64,000 bases of DNA from Coix lacryma-jobi var. lacryma-jobi (Eukaryota > Streptophyta > Magnoliopsida > Poales > Poaceae), in NCBI GenBank assembly GCA_009763385.1, contig CM019830.1, forward strand, positions 95,978,649 through 96,042,648, written 5' to 3'. The notes below the pieces were generated by a model that was not told the origin of the DNA, ran no database searches, and saw only the letters and a list, made by a program, of their open reading frames with translations. Both the position numbers and the translations under genes were made by a program. This document shows, in pieces, positions 1-10,259 of this stretch; the first letter of the stretch is position 1; every line of letters begins with the position of its first letter.

Positions 1-342
1 CAACCTAGCATATATGAAGAGCACAAGTGATTTCTACACATTCTACACATGCTAGTTGCATATCTCAATGGTGAACATTTGCAAATTTTAAGTTCATTAC
101 TCAGATTCAGCATTCATAAAATAGCTCCGCTCACAACATGTAACAGTGATCAGAAAGAGCATAAGCTATAGCATCATCAGAAAGCATCGGAGCATACTAG
201 ATAGAGCATAATCACATTCTAAAGATTATATACATGAAGCTCTGAATGTAAATATGCAAGATGAAATGCAAAAATGCAAGAAGGAACCAACTGAAAAACA
301 CAAAGTCAGTGTATGATACAAGAGTCAAAATGTTTCCCCCAT
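1..342 (-). other. C1 tail downstream of RNase H (no coding capacity)
   Basis: AT-rich sequence after the RNase H stop. It matches, in opposite orientation, the tail of C2 from about 16105 to 16450, and also the tail of C6 (about 36780-37200, same orientation). In C2 this tail is 1.5 kb and ends in a polypurine tract, so the rest of the C1 tail and its 3' LTR should lie just left of the window. No ORF worth reporting. Confidence 0.8.
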
Positions 343-846
343 CTAAAAGGGGAAACACACACCAAGCTCACCTCTCAACCAAGCAAAAGTTGATTGGTCC
401 AAAGGCTTGGTGAAAATATCAGCCAACTGATGATGAGTATCGACATGGCGAAGGTCGATATCACCCTTCTCATAGTGGTCTCGCAGAAAATGAAAGCGCA
501 CATCAATGTGTTTGGTCTTAGAGTGCAGCACGGGGTTCTTAGCAACGCTAATGGCACTCGTGCTATCACAAAGCAGAGGAACGCGAGAAAAGCTCAGACC
601 AAAATCACGCAAAGTGGCCATCATCCAAAGCAACTGGGAACAACAGCTAGCCACAGCAACATACTCAGCCTCCGTGGTAGACTGGGGTGACACTAGACTG
701 CTTGCGAGAAGACCACGATACAAGAGAAGAACCAATAAACTGGCAAGTCCCAGAAGTGGACTTGCGATCAATACGACATCCAGCAAAATCGGCATCGGAA
801 AAACTGCAAAGGGAAAGGTTGGAGGAAGCAGAATACCAAATCCCAA
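343..846 (-). pseudogene. C1 RNase H, C-terminal end of the copia polyprotein
   Basis: Copia RNase H region, which removes the RNA strand from the RNA/DNA hybrid during reverse transcription. The frame contains the typical STTEAEY motif and the KTKHIDVRFHFLRD and LADIFTKPL signatures near the end, then a natural stop after GVCFPF. It is separated from the reverse transcriptase frame by one extra base near 685-690: C2 reads GTCGCTCAG where C1 reads GTCACCCCAG. The coding sequence is otherwise close to that of C2 (15700-16104). Confidence 0.9.
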
Positions 847-2080
847 ATTCTGGAGTGAAGGATAAGTACCTCATAATGCGCTTGACCGCCTGACGGTGCG
901 AAGTGCGCGGCGACGACTGAAAGCGCGCGCAGAGACACACCGCGAGCTGAATGTCCGGGCGTGTTGCCGTCAAGTACAGCAGCGACCCGATCATACTCCG
1001 GTACTCCTTCTCGTCCACAGCTTCTCCATCCACATCCGCATCTAGGGCTGTCGTGGTCGACATGGGTGTTGGAAGAGGCTTGGCCTCACCCATATCGAAT
1101 TTCTTCAAGATATCCTTGGTATACTTACCCTGGTGCACAAACGTTCCCTCTCGAGACTGCTTGATTTGCAATCCGAGGAAAAACGTCAACTCGCCCATCA
1201 TGCTCATCTCAAATTCCCTGCTCATAGTATCTGCAAACTTGGCAACCAAAGCGTGAGAAGAACCACCAAAAATGATATCATCCACGTAAATTTGGACCAA
1301 GAGAGTATCAGTGCCTTGCTTGAGGAGGAAGAGCGTTTTATCTACACATCCCATTTTAAAACCCTTAGCAAGCAAAAAGGTTTTGAACCTATCATAACAG
1401 GCTCTAAGGGCTTGTTTCAAACCATACAAAGCTTTGTGAAGTTTAAAAACATGGTTTGGAAACTTGGGATTTTCGAAACCGGGGGGTTGTCTCACATAAA
1501 CTTCCTCTTCTATGTAGCCGTTTAAGAAGGCACCCTTGACATCCATTTGAAAGAGTTTGGAACCTTTGGATGCAGCAAAAGCCAAGAGTATCCTAATAGC
1601 CTCCAAACGAGCTACAGGAGCAAACGCCTCCTCATAGTCTATCCCCTCCTTCTGACTATACACCTGGGCTACAAGTCTGGCCTTGTTCCTCACTACATGG
1701 CCATCCTCTCCTTGTTTGTTTTTGAAAACCCATTTTGTCCCAATTGGGTGACACTCAGAGGGAGGAGAAACTAGAACCCAAACCCGATTTCTTTCAAAAT
1801 TCTCAAGCTCCGCATGCATGGCATTGACCCAATCTGGATCCATCAAAGTGTGTCCAACATCCCGGGGTTCAAAATCAGCAACAAAAGCAGAATGAGCAAA
1901 GTGAGAGATTTGCCTTGACCGGGTGACACGTTCGTCGATGCTGCCGATCATCTGTTGAGGCGGGTTCTGGCGCTGAATGTGTCGTGGCGCCTCCCTTGCC
2001 GAAGTGGCCTCCCCCTCAACAGCAGTTGGTGCCTCCTCAGGTACAAAAGGTACCGCTCGAGGTGGTGGATCCCACGGCCC
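665..2080 (-). pseudogene. C1 reverse transcriptase region
   Basis: Copia reverse transcriptase (RVT_2 type). Visible in order: GTKWVFKNKQ, the KARLVAQ block, EAFAPVARLEAIR, QMDVKGAFLNG, the ALYGLKQA block and the catalytic YVDD at 1277-1288, then the connection to RNase H. The open frame covers 665-1951 and extends back in frame to an amber stop at 2081-2083, where C2 has TGG. One conserved spot is altered: the usual KQAPRAWYD is KQALRACYD. A one-base insertion ends the frame before RNase H. Confidence 0.93.
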
Positions 2081-3538
2081 CTAAGTCGAAGAAGAGGGAT
2101 CGGGGCCGTGAGTCATAGTAGAAGCCGCTCTTTGAGGCACAACAGGTGGAGGAGGTGCTGGGTCATCCATCCCTTCAGCACCTTCTTCTTCATCATCGAA
2201 AAGAGGCTCGCCAACCTCATGATCACCTGCACGCTCAAAACGAGAAGAAGGACAAACCATGGTCTCGTCGAAGGTGACACCGGATGTCTCCATGACTCGG
2301 TTAGTGTCGAGGTTAAGTACACGATAAGCACGAGTATGAGTGCCATAACCCAAAAACACACTGTCAGAAGAACGAGACTCAAATTTGTCCAAGTTGCCCT
2401 TTTTGAGTATAAAACAATGGCAACCGAAAACTCTAAAATAGCTCACTTTGGGCAGTTTTCCAAAATGCAACTCATAAGAGGTCTTTTTGAAGAAAGCTCG
2501 GAGAAAAATGCGATTGGAAATGTAGCATGCAATACTCGTGGCTTCGGCCCAATATCGCCTAGGAGTCCTATGCTCATCGAGCATCGTCCTGGCCATCTCT
2601 ACAAGGGTCCGATTCTTCCTTTCTACAACACCATTCTGAGGCGGTGTGTAGGGGCAAGAAAACTGATGCTCTAAACCCAAAGAGTTACAAAACTTCTCAA
2701 AATCCAAATTCTTGAATTCAGAACCATTATCACTTCTAATAGCTCGCATCGAGTTCAAAGGGAACTCGTTCTGAAGACGCAAAATCAGATTGCGAGCAAA
2801 AGAGAAAGTCTCAGTTTTCTCAGCTAAAAAGAAAACCCACGAATATCTCAAAAAGTCGTCAACAACAACAAGCACATACCACTTCCCCCTAACCGAGCTC
2901 ACCCAAGCCGGACCGACAAGGTCCATATGCAAAAGCTCTCCAGGGTGCTTAGTCATGACCTGTGTCACTGGATGGTGGGGAGCGGCAATCATCTTCCCAT
3001 GTCTACAAGAATGGCAAACAAGATCCTTCTCCATGGATAACTTGGGCAATCCTCGGATTAGGCCAAGTGAACTAAGTCTTGCAAGCAAGTCGAAGCTCAA
3101 ATGTCCTAGTCTCCTATGCCACTTCCAAAGATCAGAGGAGGAAGGTCCAGCCAAAAGACAACGAGAAACTCCAAACGACTCTGAGAAATCCGTACGAAAG
3201 ACTTTCCCAAAGGGCGAAATCCCACAAACAAGATTGCCCTGAGGATCCAAAATACGACTGAGATTCGGCTTAAAACGAATCTCATAGTCGTTATCAAAGA
3301 GTTGCAAAACAGAAAGAAGGTTAAAATGCAAGTTAGAAACAAGAGCAACATCGCGCAACACAAAGTGCTCATTAACTCGCACCGACCCACAAGACAACAC
3401 TCTACCTTTGCTATTGTCGCCGAAGGTGATAAACTCCTTTCCGGCGACCGGACTAAGACTGGAGAACCACTTGGTGTTTCCGGTCATGTGCCTTGAGCAA
3501 CCGGAATCCACCAACCAAACGTTCTCCAATCGTTTTAC
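2081..3538 (-). pseudogene. C1 protease end, GAG-pre-integrase and integrase
   Basis: The frame opens with the aspartic protease signature WLVDSGCSRHMTG (copia protease active site D-S-G). It is followed by the zinc-binding pre-integrase region (H-R-R-L-G-H, then C-H-S-C) and the integrase catalytic core with D in HMDLVGP, D in IRSDNGSEF and E in NGVVERKN. It ends in an acidic proline-rich linker to reverse transcriptase. Frame breaks: TAG at 3539-3541 just before the protease motif and TAG at 2081-2083 after the linker. Length and domain order are normal for copia. The downstream half of the integrase is duplicated, inverted, at 8273-8948 (C2). Confidence 0.93.
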
Positions 3539-3543
3539 CTACA

Positions 3544-6168
3544 TCAATAAAAAGACATAGGGTGAGCATACGGTCCAACACTGGGGTTAGTGAAGTAAGG
3601 GGAATACCAGTGTTGGGCCGGCTGCTCAAAAGAACGGTTAGCAGAAAAATCATTCCTAGCACGCCTACGGGAAGAGCGATCACCACGTTGTGGAAAACGT
3701 GGTCCGCTAAGTGAGGAGCGTCCATCGCGATACTCAAAACACGGTGGGGGAAAACGCTGAACTACAAAGCCACCGCCACGAGGTCCATAGCCCACAAACG
3801 CAGGCTCCCGCCGGGCACGCTCTCTACGCGGCCTAGGCCTAGGAACTTGAGGTTTTGGACCTCTAGGCCTAGCAGCACGCCTCTGAACATTTGACACATG
3901 TACATCATGGAAAGGATGGTACATGTCCATGTTGTTCATCTCCTTTGCACGACGCGCTTCTCTCTTGCGCCGAAAGCAAAACTCACTCAAGTGTCCATCT
4001 CTCCTACAGTGCTCACAGTGGTACCTCACCGCTCTCAAAGGGGGTTGTTGGTACTCATGGTAGTGGGTGTGGATCACTTTGCCCTTCTGTGGCATAAGCT
4101 CCTCCTAGATGGGTGGCATGGTGTCAAGCTTGTTCTTGAGGTGGTTTGGTTTGGGAGCCCATGATTGTTTCTTGGGTGGAGCTCTCGGAGGCTCAACAAA
4201 GACCCCATCCTTGGTGTTCGGCTTGAGAGGCTCTTTGGGTGGAAGCTTGGTAAGTTTGGGAGTAGTGGTGGAGTTGGGCTTCTCACATGGGTTAAGACCA
4301 CTCGACTCTCCAATCTTGCCGAAAGATGAAACATCAACACCCGGAGCAAAGCCTACACCAGGACCTCCAGCAGCTCGCTTGAATTGGGAGATCATCATCC
4401 CGAGCTATGGCTCACCGCTAGACACCCATGACAAGATGGTCCGAAGGTATGTGTTTTCCTCCTCGGTTTGCATCTTGTCATGCTTCACATTAGCGATCTC
4501 CATCTCCAAACCCTCACAAAGAACACACCTGGCCACACATGTGCTACCTGAGTTGGCCTCTTCAAGAGACACAATCTTGGCATTCTTCTCTGCCAACTCA
4601 GATTGCAAGCCCGCACAGGACTTGCACGCACCCAACAGCGAGGATCTAGCCTTCAGCTCATCCACCTCTCCTACCAACACAGCATACTTGCTTCTCAAAG
4701 TGAGAAGGTCAGTCATGTGTGTGGTGCACATCTCACACTCCTCCTCCTCGGTAACAACTACGGTGGACTTGACAGATTCAAGTTCCTTCACCGTATCCTC
4801 CCACTTCTGCCTAAACTCCTTGCGCTCTCTAGCGGCACGCCTAAGCAACTTATCCTGACTAAGGAGCGTTGCAGTAAGTTTCTCGACCTCAGCAGAAAGC
4901 TCGTCGGGGGTCTGAGATACCTGGGAGGTGTCGTCGTCGTCGTCGTCATTCTGAGGAGTGTCCACCAGCTCGCAGTCAACCTCCTTGCCGAGGGCCATGG
5001 TGCAGAAGCCGTCGTCGTCGGCGAAGAAGCAGAGGTCGTTCAGCTTGTCCTCGATCCTCTTCTTCTTCTCGGACTCGTTGTCGCTTGAGCCAGCGGAGTC
5101 GTCATCCAAGTCGTCGACGTCGCTGAGCGTGGCGAAGAAAGCACGCTGCTCAGCCTAGGTCTTCTCCAAGTACTTCGTCTTAATGTACTCCTTGTCGAAG
5201 CCGCCCTTCCGCTTGTGCTTCGCGGGGACGTACTTCTCCTTGCGCTTGCCGAAGTCGTACTTGTGCCCATGATCTGCCTTGCCGAAGGTCTGCTTGTTCT
5301 TCTACGGGCAATTGGCGATGAAGTGGTTGGGGTCGCCGCACTCGAAACATCCCGAGCGTCCTCCTCCACGGCGACGGTTCATGCGGTTGTTGTGAAACCG
5401 CGAGAACCGGTTGGCGAGCAATGCCAGCTCGTCATCCCCCATGAACTCCAGCTGCTCCTCTGTGACAGAAAGAAGAGAAAAAAGTGCAAAGCCTCCAGAG
5501 GGGTTAGCAGAAGAGCCAGAAACCAAAGCCATCGACGGACCAGAAGGATTTTCATAAGAAGACCTCGTCATGGCGTCAATCTCACTGGACTTGAGCTTAC
5601 TAAAGAGCTCGTCGCAAGTGAGGGCCTCATAGTTAGGTGATTCGATGATCGCCTGAACTTTGGAGTCCCACACCGATCGATCAAGAGTGTGCAAAAGCTT
5701 CAAAGCTCTCTCATGATCGTCGAAAGGCAACAGCTCCTTGTTAGCCATCATCCTGTTGACAATCACCTGAAAGCGAGCGAATAAACTTTCTATGCTCTCG
5801 CCAGGCATATGTCGAAAGTTCTCATACTCTCGCTTGAACGACTCGTGGAGACGGGTTTTGACTTGAGAGGTTCCCTCATGGAAACGCATGAGGGTAGCCC
5901 AAATCTCCCGAGCCGTAGCGAGGTGAGAAACGCGGTCAAACTCAGACATGCTCAAACAGGAGAAAAGAGCATTACGAGCTCGGCTATTGGCATCGTGCTC
6001 ATCGATCTGACGCTGAGTGACACGAGCAGCCAAGACCACATAATCGTCAGAGTTGCAAATATCCCAAATGGAAGCACCAATACTCTGCAGATAGGCCGAC
6101 ATGCGTATCTTCCAATACGCATAGTTCATCCCATCAAAGAACGGCGGTTTGCCCATGCCACGATCCAT
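3544..6168 (-). pseudogene. C1 gag with UBN2-like capsid, coiled coil and two zinc knuckles
   Basis: Gag polyprotein start. The N-terminal approx. 190 residues (6168 to about 5600) form the copia capsid (UBN2-like) domain: PPFFDGMNYAYWK at the start and tryptophan/leucine-rich helices after it. A first CCHC knuckle (CFECGDPNHFIANC) lies near 5310-5352, an acidic coiled coil at about 4405-5109, and a second CCHC knuckle (CEHC...H...C) at 3976-4017. All parts are in one reading frame, interrupted by four stops at 5302-5304, 5155-5157, 4405-4407 and 4105-4107, every one of them TAG. The natural end is TGA at 3544-3546. The start was chosen because it is the first ATG after the primer-binding site and begins the capsid fold. 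Confidence 0.88.
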
Positions 6169-6217
6169 GTCGCCTTCTATGGATCTGGAACCGGCTAAGG
6201 TGGAAGATCCTTAACCC

Positions 6218-6229
6218 GCTCCGATACCA
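6218..6229 (-). other. C1 primer-binding site (initiator Met tRNA type)
   Basis: Minus-strand TGGTATCGGAGC starts two bases after the end of the 5' LTR. It matches the 3' end of plant initiator methionine tRNA (consensus TGGTATCAGAGC), the usual primer of copia elements, with one difference. C6 has the same site at 40503-40514. Confidence 0.9.
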
Positions 6230-6649
6230 ATTGAAGGACTGAGAATGCAATAACAAGGCGACCAGAGGGGGGGTGAATGGGAGCACAAAAATCTCTTTCA
6301 AAACTTTGGCCTTTTGTCCCCAAAATCAACCCCAAGAGCTTCGATCGAAACCATGATGCCTATGACCCTTGGAAGAGGGTGGATGATCCCTAGGATCACA
6401 GTGAGGCACCACAAGGTGATAGCGAACCAAACGTCAAAAATACCGGGACAAGTTCGACCCTAAAAAAACAAGTCCCGAACGTAGATAGACAGCTACGTCA
6501 AGAAATCCCCAAATACCTATGCTAACAAGTAGCAAAGATGCCTAGAGAGGTTCCTTGATCAACTCTAGGGCCAAGCGAGAAGTCCGGAAACCAAGCGGAG
6601 AAGTCGGAAGAGCAAACGCACTAAACCGGAACACACCGCGAGTTCCTCG

Positions 6650-6915
6650 ACTGTCCGCCGGTACGGTCCCGGACTGTCCGGCTCAACCCCGGACTATCCG
6701 CGACTGGGCGCCGGACTGTCCGCCGGCCAAATGGACAAAACAACAAGGTTGCTGAAAGTCCCGGGTCGACTCGCGGACTGTCCGCGATCGACTACGGCGG
6801 ACTGTCCGGCGGTCAAATCTGACCAAAGTGGCCGAGGCTCGCTGCCACTGGTCTGGCTCAAACCCGACGCGCGGACTGTCCGCGGTTCACCTCGCGGATT
6901 GTCCGCGGATGAACA
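6650..6915. repeat. GGACTGTCC palindrome cluster in the C1 LTR
   Basis: At least five exact GGACTGTCC cores (for example near 6682, 6713, 6775, 6797 and 6881) and several one-base variants, most extended to the palindrome CGGACTGTCCG or GCGGACTGTCCGC. The solo LTR (24350-24615) and both C6 LTRs carry the same cluster. The C2 3' LTR instead carries CATCGGACGC repeats at the corresponding place. Confidence 0.85.
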
Positions 6916-7699
6916 GAGAGGGCGATTTTGGTCGCCCCTCTCACGAATCCTCCCAAATCCGAAACAAAACTCAATCCCAAGTTCCCAAACTTGGAGAGGA
7001 TGATCACGAGGTAGTTAGGAGACTATCCCCAAGAAATCATCCGCTCAAATCAATTCAAACACCGGGAAATCGAAAGGGGAGGAGTATGAACGAAAAAGCG
7101 CCACGAAAACGAAATCAACCCGATCTACTTGTTCGTGAGGAGTTAGATGAATTCCTTCGGTGGAAATGATCTCCTCACTATAAAGAACAAGTTGATTCAA
7201 ATGGATTTCGCAAAGACGCAGTAGAGAGGGAGATCGAGTGACGGGAAAATCGTGGAGAAACGAAGAACGCAAAGAACACGAACCGAAACGCGAATCAAGT
7301 CATCGATCTGCAACCGTGTGGCTACCACATGCTACAACATTGAGATTACGGTCTCACTTCCTCAAAATCTCCAGTACACAGAGGTATGATTCTCTGCGGA
7401 TCTCAGTTGCTACAGCAAGGGATTGAGAGAGCAGGAAACCCTAGAAGCAAAGAGCAAATGACTGAGATAGATGGGGAGGTGGGTGTCTCTCCCTACTTAT
7501 CCTAATTCTAATTCTCACTCTACCCCTAACTAATTACAGAGCGAACCAGCTAAACCCTAGGGTTATTCTGGACCAACTCATGGTAGGTGGTGATCCGACG
7601 GCCACGCCGCACAACTGGTAGCGTTGCCTCGACGCAACCTCACCGATTGCCGCCACGTGCCGCCACCGCTTTGCTTGTCCTTTTCCCGGACGTCGCACC

Positions 7700-7963
7700 C
7701 CCGGTTTTGTGGCCCAAACCGGGAAACCAGCCTTCACAGCCAACCCACGGTTTTGAGGCCCAAACCGGGAAACCAGCCGACCATCGCCTGAGTTTCGTGG
7801 CCCAAACTCAGCAAACCCGCAGCACCCAGGTTTTGAGGCCCAAACCTGGAAACCGTCCTCAGCCCGAGTTTTGTGGCCCAAACTCGGAAACCGTCAGCAT
7901 CCAGGTTTTGAGGCCCAAACCTGGAAACCATCCACTCGGTGGTTTTTCTGTGGCTCAACCACC
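7700..7963. repeat. Array of seven inverted-repeat (hairpin) units in the C1 LTR
   Basis: Units of about 24 bp, each with 7-8 bp complementary arms around a loop resembling TGAGGCCC or TGTGGCCC, spaced by about 12-18 bp containing GGAAACC. Arms seen (left/right, plus strand): CCCGG/CCGGG, CACGG/CCGGG, CTGAG/CTCAG, CCAGG/CCTGG, CCGAG/CTCGG, CCAGG/CCTGG, GGTGGTT/AACCACC. Six of seven are perfectly complementary although the arms differ from unit to unit. Confidence 0.9.
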
Positions 7964-8272
7964 AAACCGAGCCGTAGAAGGGATGCACCGCTCGTGCACC
8001 CCGTCCACCCGCAAGTCTTCGCTCGTCGCTGTCCCAGGCTGTCAGCCACCACAGCTGATCCTCAGGCCACCGGTCCCTCAGTCCAAGCCTCACGTCCGCC
8101 CTTCGCCACTCTCGGTCCATCGGCACGGCACGTCTCTACTTGACCTTCACCTTGCCTTTGATCACTGTATCCGTGCTCGACACCTGCACAACACAAGCCA
8201 AAAAACATGCGCTTTATCCCAGTTGACAATCACTCATCACTCAGAGACTCGGCATACACCCATGTATCCGCA

Positions 8273-8948
8273 ATTGTTCCGAATTCAAGAATTCGGATTT
8301 TGAGAAGTTTTGTAGCTCCTTGGGTTTGGAGCATCAGTTTTCTTCCCCCTACACACCGCCACAAAATGGTGTTGTAGAGAGGAAGAATCGGACCCTTGTA
8401 GAGATGGCCAGGACGATGCTCGATGAGCATAGGACTCCTAGGCGATATTGGGCCAAAGCTTGAACACTGCATGCTATATTTCCAATCGCATTTTTCTCCA
8501 AGCTTTCTTGAAAAGGACTTCTTATGAGTTGCATTTTGGAAGACAGCCCAAAGTGAGTTATTTTAGAGTTTTTGGTTGCCACTGTTTTATACTTAAGAAA
8601 GGCAACCTGGATAAATTTGAGTCTCGTTCTTCTGACGGTGTATTTTTGGGTTATGGCACTCACACTCGAGCTTATCGTGTACTTAACCTTGATACTAACC
8701 GAGTCATGGAGACAGCCGATGTCACCTTCGATGAGACTATGTTTGTTCTTCTTCTCGTTTTGAGCGTGCAGGTGATCATGAGGTTGGTGAGCCTCTTTTT
8801 GATGATGAGGACGAGGATGCTGAAGGCATGGGTGACCCAGCATCACCTCCTCCTGCTGTGCCGCAAAGAGCGGCTTCTACTACGACTCACGACCCCGATC
8901 CTTCTTCTTCGACTTGGGGACCGTGGGATCCGCCACCCCGAGCGGTAT
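8273..8948 (+). pseudogene. C2 integrase, C-terminal half
   Basis: Homologous to C1 2200-2720 in opposite orientation. It starts within the catalytic core (the SEFKN segment), shows NGVVERKNRTLVEMARTML with the catalytic glutamate, then the FGCHCFILKKGNLDKFE region and the acidic proline-rich linker. Frameshifts relative to C1: near 8460 (AAAGCTTGA gives a stop) and a one-base loss near 8742. The frame after the second shift is interrupted at 8949 by the inserted 5.4-kb LTR and resumes at 14398. Confidence 0.88.
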
Positions 8949-9689
8949 CTTTTTGTAACACCCCAGGTGTTAGTCTCAAATTAAGCAGTGGGTTTGAGCA
9001 AAAACAAGCTATGTCAAGTAATGATCAAGGGATTAGTTCAAGTATTGCCAGTGGTGATAGACCGAGTTGAGATCAACCTCGGAGACGGAGTCCAAGTTTT
9101 TGCTCAAAATGTTTGATAAGGTGAAGGAGAATATTGGAGATCAACCAAGTCTTGCAACCTTTCCCAAACGACTATAGATGGACTCACGAACGAAAGTTAT
9201 GAAAAGTCTGTGTTGAGCATATGACCAAAAAATACCACGTCGACTGGAAACCCTAATTCAGACTCTACCGGGTGATTACTTTGACCAGCTTTGAAAGACA
9301 TTTTGGATACCTTGCATGACAGTGAGCTCTAAACAAAAGTTGTAGTAGTGATTGAGTGGAACAAACTTCATTTAATGGTCAAGACCTGTATCGCTGCCGA
9401 AAATAGCGAAACAGGGCTCCCAGGATCAGATTAAGTGCTGATTTCACGGTTCCAAAAATTGAAATTTTGGGCACCGTGGAGTTTTCGTCGATAATTATTA
9501 CTACACAAATAATTGGGAATTTGACTAAGCGCCTTTAAGAAAAGTCGGAGTACTCGTCAAGACGACGATAACAAATCAAGTCCTGTTGGAATCAAAGTTC
9601 TTTTGGACAGTGATTGCAATTTGGGAAAATAGCGAAGTTTTTCAGCGGGGAAAATATTTTGGAAGGAGTTTCTTAAATAAAAAAAAATG

Positions 9690-10200
9690 CAGCAGCCCCT
9701 CCCTTATCTTGTACGCCTCCTCCCTCCCCCTCTTCAGCTCTTTGTCCCTCCCTCTCAACCATGGCAGCAACCATGGCTGTCCCCTCTCCTCCCTCTTCTC
9801 CTAGCCCCTTCTCCTCTTCCGTGGTAAGCATGCAGCAGCAGCAGGCGCCCTGTTCCCCTCCATCCTCCTCCATGCCATGGTCAGCAGCAGGCAAGCAGCA
9901 CCCAGCGTCCTCTTCAGTCCCTGCTCCTTCTCCTCTCCCTTGGCGTGCAGGCAGCAGCAGCAGCAGATGGCGCCCCTCCTGCTCCTCCCCTCCCTCCGTG
10001 GAAGCAAGCAACAGCTCTCCCCCGTTCCACTCCATGGCAGCAAGGAAGTAGAGCAATAGCAGCGCCGAGCAGGCCACCCCTAACCCTAGCTCGGTCCTCC
10101 CCTCTCCATCTCCCTCCCCTGTCTTCCTCTCCTCTTCCCAATGGCGTGTAGAACCAGCAGCAAGGCCAGCAGCAGCCCGACGCCAAACCCTAGCCACCAG
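9690..10200. other. CT-rich, ATGGCAGCA-rich stretch inside the 5.4-kb LTR
   Basis: Pyrimidine-rich sequence with many CAGCAG and CCATGG motifs. ORFs occur on both strands but are low-complexity (Ser/Pro or Glu/Gly) and have no domain. It resembles the transcribed leader of large gypsy LTRs, and the partial LTR at the right edge has a comparable stretch at 61870-62640. I see no gene here. Confidence 0.6.
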
Positions 10201-10259
10201 TAACCCCTTTCCCCAAGGTCGACCTCCTCTTTCCCCCCTCTCTATTGTCTGTCTTTTTG

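Larger units (their letters stand above)
1..8272 (-). mobile_element. C1: Ty1/copia LTR retrotransposon, SIRE/Maximus-like, cut by the left window edge
   Basis: On the minus strand the order is 5' LTR (6232-8272), primer-binding site (6218-6229), gag with zinc knuckles, protease, integrase, reverse transcriptase and RNase H, then a non-coding tail running off the left edge. The copia order (integrase before reverse transcriptase), the 2-kb LTR and the long gag with coiled coil and second zinc knuckle fit the SIRE/Maximus lineage (family knowledge). The element sits inside the integrase of C2, a relative in the opposite orientation, beginning exactly at 8273. Its 3' LTR and the second target-site copy lie outside the window. 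Multiple in-frame stops and one frameshift show that it is inactive. Confidence 0.93.
6232..8272 (-). repeat. C1 5' LTR (2041 bp)
   Basis: In element orientation it begins TGCGGATAC and ends GACTGAAGG-complement (...CCTTCA). The ends were fixed by comparison with the solo LTR at 23009-25025, whose target duplications are perfect. Contents in element order: a hairpin array (7700-7963), a leader region of about 7000-7550, and a block of GGACTGTCC palindromes (6650-6915). No clear TATA box is visible. The flanking bases ATTGT (8273-8277) should be the target duplication. Confidence 0.93.

Noticed and set aside
6218..6229. tRNA-like sequence
   Set aside because: Only a 12-base primer-binding match to the end of initiator Met tRNA; no tRNA gene structure. 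No tRNA or rRNA gene found anywhere in the window.
9673..10197. Overlapping ORFs on both strands, one starting ATGGCAGCAACC
   Set aside because: Low-complexity Ser/Pro or Glu/Gly frames in a CT-rich LTR leader, no domain, enclosed by a proven LTR insertion.
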